64,000 bases of DNA from Leptolinea sp964420995 (lineage in GTDB: Bacteria > Chloroflexota > Anaerolineae > Anaerolineales > Anaerolineaceae): positions 78,766 through 142,765 of the forward strand of contig CAYQUX010000010.1 of assembly GCA_964420995.1 (NCBI GenBank), written 5' to 3'. The position numbers and the translations under genes were made by a program. The notes under the pieces are model-generated. The model made no database searches and was not told the DNA's origin. It saw only the letters and a list, made by a program, of their open reading frames with translations. Below are positions 1 through 8,544 of this stretch, piece after piece (position 1 is the stretch's first letter; each line of letters starts with the position of its first letter).

Positions 1-1
1 G

Positions 2-703
2 GAGCCTATCTTTAATACTCCTTCCAATCCAAGGACGTCTGTTTTTATAGTAGTCGTTCTTGTTTTTGCCATCACGGTTGGAATTGGATACTGGCTTGGA
101 CGCAGCCTGGTAATTCGCGATTCAAATGCGTACATCGCCAGTTCAGATAGTTCAGGAGTAAACACTGAAAAACAGGTGCTCGCTCTCCTAGAATTGGATG
201 ATCTTTCTGTTGGTCAACCAACTTTAATTTCAATTTGGCTTATCCATCTTAATCCCGGTGATCCGCCAAAATTGGGGTTTACGCCAGTTGCTGCCTATGC
301 CATGCCTGATGAACCTACTTATGAATTGCTCGACAAATTCGAGTTGAACGAGAAAAGGGGGCCATCAGCAGAGTTTTTGAAAAATTTATCCAAGGTAAGT
401 CCTCAAATAAACGGTTATATGATGGTTGATCAGGAGAGTATCTATTCTTCTCTCCGCTGGTTTTTGGGAAAAGAAACGGCAGAGAGTGTTACGATTGAAA
501 ATCACACAATGACTGAATATGGCCAGGCTTTGAGGAGTTTTTGTCACAGCCTAGCAACAGATGAGGAACGCCCCGAATTTCCCTGGTCAATGGTCAATTC
601 CGGGCATTATGTAACCTCTTTATCATTTCATCAGACATTTCAAAATTTGGATTTTCTGGTTAGTTCACCTGCACCGAATTGTGTTATGGTTCCATTACCT
701 TAA
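2..703 (+). CDS. Membrane-anchored extracytoplasmic protein, 5' partial, weakly LytR/CpsA/Psr-like
   Basis: The frame is open from base 2, so the gene begins before the window. The visible 233 codons start with a short cytoplasmic stretch, then one hydrophobic segment (about residues 14-33) and a Ser/Asn-rich linker leading to a soluble domain. A GTG at 176 lies inside this frame and is not needed as a start. The strand/helix pattern, with a segment reading INGYMMVDQESIYSSLRWF, loosely recalls the core of LytR-CpsA-Psr phosphotransferases, but the Asp/Arg residues of that family are not evident. Function is not assigned. The stop is followed five bases later by a long hairpin. Confidence 0.6.
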   Translation, partial: EPIFNTPSNPRTSVFIVVVLVFAITVGIGYWLGRSLVIRDSNAYIASSDSSGVNTEKQVLALLELDDLSVGQPTLISIWLIHLNPGDPPKLGFTPVAAYAMPDEPTYELLDKFELNEKRGPSAEFLKNLSKVSPQINGYMMVDQESIYSSLRWFLGKETAESVTIENHTMTEYGQALRSFCHSLATDEERPEFPWSMVNSGHYVTSLSFHQTFQNLDFLVSSPAPNCVMVPLP

Positions 704-758
704 AAACAACGAACACCTGGGTGAGGGGGGCACCCAAATGTTCGTTATCTGTAGTTTA
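700..758 (+). repeat. Structured 59-nt repeat, copy 1 (AGGGGGG-loop hairpin)
   Basis: AACGAACA (708-715) pairs with TGTTCGTT (739-746). T718 pairs with A736 beyond a 2x2 mismatch, and GGGTG (719-723) pairs with CACCC (731-735), closing the loop AGGGGGG (724-730). The 3' tail TATCTGTAGTTTA (746-758) and the 5' flank resemble those of a second copy at 51946-52004. The stems differ in sequence while the loop and closing pairs are identical. There is no U-tract, so an ordinary intrinsic terminator is not the obvious reading. Confidence 0.7.
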
Positions 759-817
759 TCAGAATCACGAGAAAAATCAAGGGGTTGTAAAGTTTCTTAG
801 GAAACTCTTAACAAACA

Positions 818-845
818 TTGTGCATGGTTGAGTATGCTTTATAAT
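818..845 (+). promoter_or_regulatory. Putative sigma-70 promoter of the pcs-SMR operon
   Basis: TTGTGC (818-823) and a perfect TATAAT (840-845) are separated by 16 bp, about 45 bp upstream of the ATG at 890. An inverted repeat AGTTTC/GAAACT lies just upstream, near 791-806. Confidence 0.5.
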
Positions 846-889
846 ACTCTTCATTCCATTTTTTTGAAACAAATCAGGTGATCATCGTT

Positions 890-1597
890 ATGCACAAATA
901 TGAGCATTGGCTTTTTCCTCTGCGCGCCTGGGCAGTACATATGTATACAAGTCTTGGCTTGGCCACAGGGTTTTTATCACTTCTTTCGATCATATCAGGT
1001 GATGCAAGAACTTTTTTTATCCTTCAATTTATTTCCTTGTTCATTGACGCCACTGACGGGTTCTTGGCGCGTCAGTGGAATGTAAAAAAATGGGCTGGTG
1101 GTATTGATGGACGCAAACTTGATGACATTATTGATTATCTTAACTATACTTTTCTCCCCATTGGTTTTGCGTTCAAATTCGGATTAGTCTCATCGGCCTG
1201 GGTGGCGGTTCCCATAATCGTTCTTATTGCAGCGGTTTATGGATTCTGTCAGAGCGGTTCCAAAACTAGCGATGGTTATTTCACCGGATTCCCCAATTTC
1301 TGGAATCTCCTGGTTTTTTATCTATATCTTTTCAATTTTCCGGCACCGGTAAATGCTATCATTTTGTTGGTATTCGCCGCGCTTATTTTTATTCCTTTAA
1401 AATTCCTTAGTTTCTCCTCGCCTGTTTTCAAAAAATCTTCATACTTTCTCAATTTTATTTATTTGGTCATCCTTATGGTGATCGTTGTCAATCTGCACAA
1501 TCTTGATATCCGGCTTGTTTGGGTATCATTAATAGGACCGATTTATTACCTGGTAACAGCGTTATATTTACACTTCACAGGTCAATCTACCCGCTAA
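890..1597 (+). CDS. pcs: Phosphatidylcholine synthase-like CDP-alcohol phosphatidyltransferase
   Basis: The 235-residue polytopic membrane protein carries the CDP-alcohol phosphatidyltransferase signature: DGFLAR is followed by GRKLDDIID, which supplies the G-x3-D-x3-D part. The wider spacing between the two halves, the IDYLNYTFLP segment, the early AVHMYTSLG and the later GFPNFWNLLVFYLY match the Pcs subfamily, which condenses CDP-diacylglycerol with choline. ATG 890 is chosen because AGGTGA sits 7 bases upstream; an in-frame GTG at 878 would overlap that site. The SMR transporter gene follows after 19 bases and is probably co-transcribed. Substrate choice is inferred from subfamily resemblance. 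Confidence 0.8.
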   Translation: MHKYEHWLFPLRAWAVHMYTSLGLATGFLSLLSIISGDARTFFILQFISLFIDATDGFLARQWNVKKWAGGIDGRKLDDIIDYLNYTFLPIGFAFKFGLVSSAWVAVPIIVLIAAVYGFCQSGSKTSDGYFTGFPNFWNLLVFYLYLFNFPAPVNAIILLVFAALIFIPLKFLSFSSPVFKKSSYFLNFIYLVILMVIVVNLHNLDIRLVWVSLIGPIYYLVTALYLHFTGQSTR

Positions 1598-1616
1598 ATG
1601 GCACTCAGGAGACAGC

Positions 1617-1937
1617 ATGGTTTTTAACTGGATCATGTTGCTTGTGGCAATTGGTTTTGAAGTAGCCGGGACTACTTCAATGAAGCTTTCTCATGGATTT
1701 ACGCGAATAGTCCCGACTGTTCTGATGTTTGCATTTTATGGAATTGGCCTTACCTTGATGAATCTGGTAATTCGCAGAATGGATCTCTCGCTCGTATATG
1801 CAGTCTGGTCCGGACTGGGAACGGCGGCAATAGCGTTAATCGGTATTCTCTGGTTTCATGAACCAGCCAGCTCACTGCGTATTGTCTGCATTATATTGAT
1901 CATTCTCGGTGTGATCGGGTTAAATATTCGTCCTTAA
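1617..1937 (+). CDS. Small multidrug resistance (EmrE/Qac-type) transporter
   Basis: At 106 residues with four transmembrane helices it has the family's usual size. The essential membrane glutamate is in helix 1 (GFEVAGTTSMKLSHGFTRIVP), and helix 3 carries YAVWSGLGTA, as in EmrE. These proteins are dual-topology proton antiporters for quaternary ammonium and related cations, and this sequence fits the Qac/EmrE branch better than the guanidinium exporters. CAGGAG precedes the ATG. The pairing with a phosphatidylcholine synthase suggests that the natural substrate may be choline-like, which is an inference. Confidence 0.88.
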   Translation: MVFNWIMLLVAIGFEVAGTTSMKLSHGFTRIVPTVLMFAFYGIGLTLMNLVIRRMDLSLVYAVWSGLGTAAIALIGILWFHEPASSLRIVCIILIILGVIGLNIRP

Positions 1938-1945
1938 AATAAAAA

Positions 1946-1970
1946 CCGCCCGAAAATAAGGGCGGCTTTT
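1946..1970. terminator. Bidirectional intrinsic terminator
   Basis: CCGCCC (1946-1951) pairs with GGGCGG (1960-1965) and is followed by CTTTT on plus and preceded by AAAAA, so it can end both the SMR gene and the minus-strand secF transcript. Confidence 0.85.
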
Positions 1971-1986
1971 GATTGTTACATAAAAT

Positions 1987-2916
1987 CTAGATTGCGGCTT
2001 CGCTTTCTTTCTTGCCTGGTTTGAACCAGTTTTTCCATTCCTTGTTTTCCCATACAACAAGGATCATTGCCGCATTGAAGATTGAAGAGTAGGTACCGGA
2101 AAGGAACCCGATAAATAAAACAGCGGCAAACCGGTAAATGGAAATTCCTCCAAACATCATTAAAGCGAGAAGAGTTATCATCACCGTGAATGATGTTTTA
2201 AGTGAGCGGTTGAAGGTTTGGACTATAGAATGGTTTACAATTTTCTCGTACGACAGGCTTCTTCCGAAAATCTTTGAATTCTCTCTAATTCTATCGAAAA
2301 TAACCACCGTATCGTTTACAGAATAGCCAATCACAGTCAAAATTGCCGTCAGGAAGAGCGTGTCAATTTCCCATCCAAAGAAGTGGCCAAATATGGCACC
2401 AATCCCAATAATCGCAATGACATCGTGAAGCATGGCCAGGATGGCAGCGGTTCCATACCGGAAAGCATTGGGAATTCCACGGAAAGCCCAGGTGATGTAA
2501 AGCAGAATGCCCAACGATGCCAGAGCCACAGTGACCACAGCGCGTGCGGCTATCTCTTTCCCTATTGTTGGACCAACCGTTTCAAATTGAAGGATATCAA
2601 TTTCACTCTTTGTGTCTTCCTTCAATTTCGCAACAATTTTGTCTTTAGTATCCTCTTCGATAAATTTAGATCGAATAATGATGATCTCATCTTCTGAAGT
2701 TTGCACATAAGGTTCAGCGATGTCGAAGGAACCGTACACTTCTACAACAGATGAAGCCTTTGGAGCTTTCCCTGCATCAAATTGCAGTTCGAGCATGGAT
2801 CCACCTGTGAAGTCATGAGCCAGAGGCATTCCCCAAATTCCCAGTGCAAATAATCCGGGAATAATGATTATTAGAGAGAAGAGGAAAAATTTGTAGCGGT
2901 GTTTTACGATTTCCAT
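1987..2916 (-). CDS. secF: Protein translocase subunit SecF
   Basis: The 309-residue product has an N-terminal transmembrane helix, the periplasmic domain opening with HDFTGGSMLELQF, and five C-terminal helices containing GYSVNDTVVIFDRIRE, the hallmark of SecF. SecF acts with SecD and SecYEG, using proton motive force to complete export and membrane-protein release. AGGAG precedes the ATG, and secD ends 9 bases upstream, so the two are co-translated as separate genes. The bidirectional terminator at 1946-1970 closes the operon. Confidence 0.96.
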   Translation of the reverse strand: MEIVKHRYKFFLFSLIIIIPGLFALGIWGMPLAHDFTGGSMLELQFDAGKAPKASSVVEVYGSFDIAEPYVQTSEDEIIIIRSKFIEEDTKDKIVAKLKEDTKSEIDILQFETVGPTIGKEIAARAVVTVALASLGILLYITWAFRGIPNAFRYGTAAILAMLHDVIAIIGIGAIFGHFFGWEIDTLFLTAILTVIGYSVNDTVVIFDRIRENSKIFGRSLSYEKIVNHSIVQTFNRSLKTSFTVMITLLALMMFGGISIYRFAAVLFIGFLSGTYSSIFNAAMILVVWENKEWKNWFKPGKKESEAAI

Positions 2917-2925
2917 AATTATCTC

Positions 2926-4314
2926 CTAAACTCCAAACCAACTGGATTTTTCTTCTATTTTGATGCTGTCCAGTGTTGCATGGAGTAAAGTGCGGGTAAC
3001 CACAATAGCTGTAAACAGGCTGAGGAAAATGCCAATGAACAGGGTAACCGCGAAACCTTTTACCAGACTGGCGCCAAACGCGTTACCAAACCAGTACAGA
3101 ATGACGCTTGAAATTAATGTTGTTACGTTTGAATCTTTGATGGACGACCATGCACGTGACCAACCCAGGGTAATCGCTTCGCGTACTTTCCGGCCGGCAC
3201 GTAATTCTTCCTTCATACGCTCAAACACAAGGACATTGGCGTCTACTGCCATACCCACGCTCAAAATGAAACCGGCAATACCAGGCAGAGTCAGTGTAAC
3301 AGGGATGAGTTTGTAAATAGCCAGAGATAACAAAGCGTAGATCACCAGGGCCAGGCTGGCCATCAAACCGGGAACGCGATAAGAGATCAGCAGGAAAAGG
3401 ACTGTCAAAGAAAGTCCTATGGCGCCTGCCAGTAATGATTTTTCAACAGAATCCTGTCCGAGTGTGGCTCCAACAGCCTGGCTCTGAACAACCTTGAAAG
3501 GAATGGGCAAAGACCCGTATTTTAATTGAATCATCAGGTCATTCGCGGATTGCTGTGTGAAACGGCCGCTAATCTGCCCTTTTCCTTCTGTGATGGCAGA
3601 GTTAATGGTGGGAGCTGAAATTACTTTATCATCGAGCACAATGGCCAGATAATCTCCAACATGTTTGGATGTGTATTCTCCAAACATTTTTGTAGCGGTA
3701 TCTTCCAACGTGAAATCTACCGTGTATTTACCAAGTTGATCACGTCCGACAGTAACAGAACCAAGATCGGCCCCGGACATCAGCGGCGCGTATACCATTT
3801 CGGATGTTGTTGAACCAGATGCGGTATCGGCCGTCGCTGTTGGAAGAGTGTTTTCAGGGATTACTCCCGTCTTGGTCCCAATTTTTGTATAGTCAATCTT
3901 GATCGTTTCACCTTCGGCAACGGGGTTTTGTCCCATCGGAACGAAAGCCAACTGACCAACCTGTTTCAACGTTTGAATAACCTGACTGGTGTCAGTAAGT
4001 CCGGGAAACTCGCCAACAATGCGGCGGCTACCAGCAACCTGGAAAACCACTTCGCTAACACCCAGACCATTGGCACGATTCTCAAGGATAGTCTTGGCCT
4101 CCTCCATCTCAGACACGCTTACCTGTGTCTCAGCCGGCAGATCGGCTTCCAACAACACACGCAAACCGCCTCTTAAATCCAATCCAAGCTGTGTTTTTAA
4201 GCTGCGTTGGAAATCCCCGATTTGAATTCCTGGGTTTCCTGGTAAATCTATCCAGATGGCTGCAGCAATCAGAACCAAAATCAAAATTAGAATTATGTTA
4301 TTGCGTCGTCCCAT
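2926..4314 (-). CDS. secD: Protein translocase subunit SecD
   Basis: The 462-residue protein shows the SecD order: N-terminal helix, LGLDLRGGLRVLLE, a periplasmic P1 region with a low-complexity Thr/Ala/Ser insert around residues 150-170, and a C-terminal RND-like bundle with GMAVDANVLVFERMKEELR. The start has GGAGGAC 8 bases upstream. It lies in a minus-strand run lysC-asd-secD-secF; the 135-bp gap before it holds a GC hairpin. It forms the SecDF complex driving late steps of Sec export. Confidence 0.96.
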   Translation of the reverse strand: MGRRNNIILILILVLIAAAIWIDLPGNPGIQIGDFQRSLKTQLGLDLRGGLRVLLEADLPAETQVSVSEMEEAKTILENRANGLGVSEVVFQVAGSRRIVGEFPGLTDTSQVIQTLKQVGQLAFVPMGQNPVAEGETIKIDYTKIGTKTGVIPENTLPTATADTASGSTTSEMVYAPLMSGADLGSVTVGRDQLGKYTVDFTLEDTATKMFGEYTSKHVGDYLAIVLDDKVISAPTINSAITEGKGQISGRFTQQSANDLMIQLKYGSLPIPFKVVQSQAVGATLGQDSVEKSLLAGAIGLSLTVLFLLISYRVPGLMASLALVIYALLSLAIYKLIPVTLTLPGIAGFILSVGMAVDANVLVFERMKEELRAGRKVREAITLGWSRAWSSIKDSNVTTLISSVILYWFGNAFGASLVKGFAVTLFIGIFLSLFTAIVVTRTLLHATLDSIKIEEKSSWFGV

Positions 4315-4357
4315 GTGGGTTCGTCCTCCGGGAAAAACTCCCTGAGCGGGATAAGAT

Positions 4358-4383
4358 GCCCCGCAGCCTCGCGGCTGCAGGGA
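4358..4383 (-). other. GC-rich hairpin between asd and secD
   Basis: GCAGCC (4363-4368) and GGCTGC (4373-4378) form a stem with a 4-base loop, extendable by flanking C/G pairs. On the minus strand no T-run follows directly, so it may be a weak terminator for asd or a leader structure for secDF. Confidence 0.35.
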
Positions 4384-4449
4384 AAACTCGCAGAATTATA
4401 TCTCATACCGTGAATATTTGTGCTATTCCGGTTTACTGATACGGCATTC

Positions 4450-5502
4450 TCAGACAAATTTTTGCTGAACCAGTAATTCAGCGTTAAAAACCGCGCCTCC
4501 GGCTGCTCCACGGATGGTGTTATGTGACAGAACAACGTACTTCAAACCAAGAATCGGATCAACACGCAAACGACCTACGGAAGTTGTCATCCCATTGCCA
4601 ATCCCCCGATCCAGGCGAGGCTGCGGACGATCATTTTCCTCAAAAACATGGATTACCGGGGATGGCGCAGACGGCAATTCTCGGCTGATCTCAGGGCATT
4701 TGTACCCTTTCATGGCTTCTGCCGCGTCCCTGGGACTTACATTCATTCCGCATTTTATGGATACACAAACAGTATGCCCATCAGAAACTGCAACACGATT
4801 TGTATGCGCGGAGATGACAAAGCGGGAATCATCCAATCGATCTTTGGAAAACTTGCCAAGCATTTTTAATGGTTCTGTTTCAACCTTTTCTTCCTCCCCT
4901 TTAATATATGGAACTACATTATCCAGAATATCCATCGAAGCCACACCGGGGTAACCGGCGCCAGAAAGCGCCTGCAAGGATATGGCAATCACCTGGTCAA
5001 TGCCAAAAGTATCTAACAAAGGTTTTAATGAGACTGTCATCCCCGTGCTGGTACAGTTGGGATTGGTAACGATAAACCCCTTCCTGTTGTGATTCCTTTT
5101 CTGAACATGGATTATTTCCGTGTGCTCAGGATTCACTTCAGGCAATAGAATGGGAACGTCAGGATCCATACGGTGAGCGGACGCGTTGGATACCACGGCC
5201 ATCCCGGCATTGGCCAATGCCGGTTCAACATCCTTTGCCTGATCTGCCGGCATGGCGGAAAAAGCTATGGCACATTCCTTTGTGGCAGCTTCATTCTCTT
5301 CTATAACAAGGCTCTTAACCACATCCGGCATCTTTTCCGGCAAAATCCAATGGCAACTTTGCGAATAAGGTTTCCCAATGGACCGGTCAGAACCGGTCAA
5401 GCATCGAATTTCAAACCAGGGATGGTTTTCTAGTAGTTGGATAAAACGTTGTCCTACACTTCCGTTCGCGCCTAATATGGCTACAGGAATTTTTTTGTTC
5501 AT
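4450..5502 (-). CDS. asd: Aspartate-semialdehyde dehydrogenase
   Basis: It converts aspartyl-4-phosphate to aspartate semialdehyde in lysine, threonine and methionine synthesis. The 350-residue sequence begins with the NADP-binding GANGSVGQRF loop and has the catalytic cysteine in NPNCTSTGMT. Later the segment SAHTNRVAVSDGHT supplies substrate-binding residues. Length and motifs fit the archaeal/fungal-type branch rather than the E. coli type. It starts 20 bases after lysC ends, so the first two steps of the aspartate pathway are encoded together. Confidence 0.94.
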   Translation of the reverse strand: MNKKIPVAILGANGSVGQRFIQLLENHPWFEIRCLTGSDRSIGKPYSQSCHWILPEKMPDVVKSLVIEENEAATKECAIAFSAMPADQAKDVEPALANAGMAVVSNASAHRMDPDVPILLPEVNPEHTEIIHVQKRNHNRKGFIVTNPNCTSTGMTVSLKPLLDTFGIDQVIAISLQALSGAGYPGVASMDILDNVVPYIKGEEEKVETEPLKMLGKFSKDRLDDSRFVISAHTNRVAVSDGHTVCVSIKCGMNVSPRDAAEAMKGYKCPEISRELPSAPSPVIHVFEENDRPQPRLDRGIGNGMTTSVGRLRVDPILGLKYVVLSHNTIRGAAGGAVFNAELLVQQKFV

Positions 5503-5522
5503 TCTATTCTTCCAGTTCGTTC

Positions 5523-6953
5523 TTAATTAATAAGGTCATGAAGAGTCATTACAGCTTTTTTCAGTTCTTCTTTTGTAACAACCAGGCTGATTGACACTTC
5601 CGAAGAACCCTGTGCAATGGCGATCACATTCACATTCGCGGTTCCCAGCGCCGTAAAAATACGTCCAGCTACCCCCGGGGTATAGCGCATACCCGCCCCT
5701 ACAACAGAAACGATTCCGACGGCGGGAGAAATGGAAATGCCGTCTATATCTCGCCGGTTGATCTCATTGGCAAAGGCTTTTTCAAGAGCTTTCTTTACTC
5801 TTTCAGCCGACTCCAATGGCACCGTAAAGCAAATGGATTGTTCCGATGAAGCCTGAGAAATTAAAGGAACACTTGTTCCCGTTCTCGCCACAGCCTCAAA
5901 CGTTCGGGCTGCCACACCGGGAACACCCAACATCCCTGTGCCACCCACTGTAACGAGGGAAAGGTCGCTTATCGCCGTAACTGCTTTAACAATTCCTTCC
6001 GTTAAGGATAAATTGTCAGAAACAATCCAGGTTCCGTCATTTTGAGGTTCGAAAGTGTTGCATACACGCAATGGAATATTATTCTCAATAACCGGCCGGA
6101 TAGTTTTCGGATGCAGGACCTTTGCCCCAAAATAAGCCAGTTCAGAAACCTCGCGGTAAGACAGGTGGGCAATTGTGCGGGCGTCTTTTACGAGACGTGG
6201 ATCAGCAGTCATGACCCCATTCACATCAGTCCAGATCCAGACTTCACCGGCAGGTAACGCCGCGCCAAGCAATGCCGCGCTGAAATCGCTGCCGCCTCGC
6301 CCCAATGTTGTCACGGCGCCTTCTGGTGTGGCTCCTAGAAAACCGGTAACAACCGGAACTATTCCCTTATCGATCAATGGCAATAACACGGACTGCGTTT
6401 TTTCTTTGGTTGCCGCTTCATCAGGATTGGCATTGGTAAAACGCGAATCCGTTACAATCAGTTGCGTCGCGTCAACCGCCACGGCCTTCGTCTGTTTTTC
6501 GTTCAATATCGCAGCCAGGATGCGAGCGCTCATCCGCTCACCTAGCGAACCGACTGCGTCAATTCCGCGGGGAGATGCTTCTCCCAGTACACACATCGCC
6601 TGCACAAGGTTGGAGAAATCATTGATCAGTTGGTTTATTTCCCAGCCAGCCTTGCGTTTTTCCACGTCAGAGACAAGCAAACTGTCCAAGATTGCCTGAT
6701 GACGGTTATGTAGTTCTTTCGCGCTGGCATCGATGATTGACCTGTCTCCAGCGGAGGCTTTTTGAACAGTATCCAGTAATAAGTTAGTTACTCCATTCAA
6801 TGCGGAGACAATGGGGATTACCCCGCGCCAGTGTTTTTTTTCTGAAGCTACAATTTCCGCGACATTACTCATGGCTTCGGGTGATCCGACTGAGGTTCCC
6901 CCAAATTTCATTACCAATATCTGTTCTTGTTTATTCAATTTTCGTGTTTCCAT
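5523..6953 (-). CDS. lysC: Aspartate kinase with C-terminal ACT domains
   Basis: The 476-residue product phosphorylates aspartate. The N-terminal kinase domain has VMKFGGTSVGSPEAM near residue 15, and the active-site region includes GRGGSDFSAALLG. The last ~150 residues form two ACT domains (VTVGGTGMLGVPGVAART and VSVVGAGMRYTPGVAGR), which normally bind feedback amino acids. ATG 6953 is chosen because AGGA lies 7 bases upstream; an in-frame TTG at 7004 gives a longer form without a ribosome site. No lysine riboswitch fits in the ~95 bp upstream of the start. Confidence 0.94.
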   Translation of the reverse strand: METRKLNKQEQILVMKFGGTSVGSPEAMSNVAEIVASEKKHWRGVIPIVSALNGVTNLLLDTVQKASAGDRSIIDASAKELHNRHQAILDSLLVSDVEKRKAGWEINQLINDFSNLVQAMCVLGEASPRGIDAVGSLGERMSARILAAILNEKQTKAVAVDATQLIVTDSRFTNANPDEAATKEKTQSVLLPLIDKGIVPVVTGFLGATPEGAVTTLGRGGSDFSAALLGAALPAGEVWIWTDVNGVMTADPRLVKDARTIAHLSYREVSELAYFGAKVLHPKTIRPVIENNIPLRVCNTFEPQNDGTWIVSDNLSLTEGIVKAVTAISDLSLVTVGGTGMLGVPGVAARTFEAVARTGTSVPLISQASSEQSICFTVPLESAERVKKALEKAFANEINRRDIDGISISPAVGIVSVVGAGMRYTPGVAGRIFTALGTANVNVIAIAQGSSEVSISLVVTKEELKKAVMTLHDLIN

Positions 6954-7047
6954 AGAGCTATCCTGATTTGTATGGTTCATCCATATATACCAGTTAATTA
7001 CCAAATATAGAAGGTTAAGGATTACATTAATTTATAACAAAAAATGA

Positions 7048-8544
7048 TCACATTTTTGTGGCAGGAAAAAGAAGGATTACGCTGCACCCCTTGCCCGATT
7101 CACTTTCAATGTGGATGCTCCCCGATTGTCCTTCTACCAATGATCTTGCTATCGGTAATCCCAAACCAAAACCATTGGATGAGGATTCCTCGTTAGCTCT
7201 ATAAAACCGGTCAAAAACTTTCTCCACCTTATCAGCAGCTATACCTTCTCCACTGTCTTGTACAATGATTTGGATTCGTCTGTCAGTTCGAGTGGCAGAT
7301 ACATTCACACTTCCGGTTGAGTGCTTCATGGAATTATCAAGCAGAATCAACAAAATCTGTTTGATAGCGTCAACATCTCCGTGTAATGATAATTCTGCAG
7401 GACACTTCCAGGAAATATCGCGCGCTTCATCCAACTTTTGAACCTGCCGGCAGCATTCTTCGATTATTGGCGCAAGGGAAAGGGGTTCTTTTTTCAGACT
7501 GCGTCCAGCATCTGCATGAGCCAGCTTTAATAAGTCATTCACCAGCCTGATCATGCGTTCACATTCCTGGACCATATCACTGACAATATCCTGTTGTTCG
7601 TCCAATGGCAGCGCTGGCGTTCTCGCCAGCAAGCCAAGGTTGCCGCGTAATGTTGTTAATGGCGTTCTCAATTCATGTGAAACATCAGCTACGAATTCGC
7701 GTTGCTGAGAGAGTGAGTGAGCCACTTGCTGGTAGGCTGTCTGCAATCTGGATAGCATGGAATTTATCGTCTCAGCCAATTGTCCAACTTCGTCGCGCGG
7801 ACCATTATGCTCCACACGGCGAGAGAAATCCCTTTCCTCACCAATGGTTTGAGCCGTCCTTGTGATCCTATTGATGGGCATTAATACTACGCCTGAAAAT
7901 ACCCACCCAATGCCGAACGCGACAACCAGGGTGAGTATGGAAGCCAGAACCAGTGTATTCCTTAATAATTGAAGTGAGTGATTACGTTCGGTAAGTGGTC
8001 TGGCCACCTGCAGGATATATTTCACCTGTCCATCCTTGACGATGGCCCGGTCATAGATCAACATCTCCTGGTCTTGCACAAGAACGGTTTCCCATTGATC
8101 ACCACCTGAAGCCAACAATGACGTGACAGCTTCACTGATGGGCAGCGCGTCTTCTTTTTTTCCATAAGGGCTGGCAACAAGATTCCCATTCGCATCCAAA
8201 ACCCTGACTATTTCCCTTTCCGGAATTCGTTGAAACGCCTGGTCATTTGAAAACGTGCTGAAAGGTCTGGGTGGAGGAATATTTTCGGGTGGTGCAAGGT
8301 TGGACTGATCTCCCTGAGTGAAGGGTGGATCCTTCTGTTCCGGCGGTTGGCCAGTCTCCCCCGTTTCCATGGTGATGTTGCGTAAAACCGATACTCCCAG
8401 CGTTTCGCTGCTGCGCTTGAGTTCCTTCTGTAATGATTCCAGTGTGTTATTTGCCTGGATGGAATACAAAGCCAGGCCAAAAACGGTCAGTGTTATAGCC
8501 AGGATGGCATTATAAAGAAACGTGAATCTTAACCTGATCGACAT
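7048..8544 (-). CDS. Sensor histidine kinase (HAMP, HisKA, HATPase)
   Basis: The 498-residue membrane kinase has a first helix at about residues 8-28, a Pro-rich extracytoplasmic sensor region to about 190, a second helix at 195-221, then HAMP. The phosphoacceptor is His290 in FVADVSHELRTPL. The ATPase domain has the N box LLDNSMKHS, the D/F boxes around QDSGEGIAADKVEKVFDRF and GFGLGLPIARSLV. Its start codon overlaps the stop of the response regulator by one base (TAATG), so the pair is translationally coupled. Ligand unknown. Confidence 0.93.
   Translation of the reverse strand: MSIRLRFTFLYNAILAITLTVFGLALYSIQANNTLESLQKELKRSSETLGVSVLRNITMETGETGQPPEQKDPPFTQGDQSNLAPPENIPPPRPFSTFSNDQAFQRIPEREIVRVLDANGNLVASPYGKKEDALPISEAVTSLLASGGDQWETVLVQDQEMLIYDRAIVKDGQVKYILQVARPLTERNHSLQLLRNTLVLASILTLVVAFGIGWVFSGVVLMPINRITRTAQTIGEERDFSRRVEHNGPRDEVGQLAETINSMLSRLQTAYQQVAHSLSQQREFVADVSHELRTPLTTLRGNLGLLARTPALPLDEQQDIVSDMVQECERMIRLVNDLLKLAHADAGRSLKKEPLSLAPIIEECCRQVQKLDEARDISWKCPAELSLHGDVDAIKQILLILLDNSMKHSTGSVNVSATRTDRRIQIIVQDSGEGIAADKVEKVFDRFYRANEESSSNGFGLGLPIARSLVEGQSGSIHIESESGKGCSVILLFPATKM

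Noticed and set aside
6953..7004. Longer lysC start at TTG 7004
   Set aside because: It adds 17 unusual residues without a ribosome site; AGGA precedes the internal ATG 6953.
6954..7047. Lysine riboswitch upstream of lysC
   Set aside because: The gap is under 100 bp and contains no structure of the size or sequence of the lysine aptamer.
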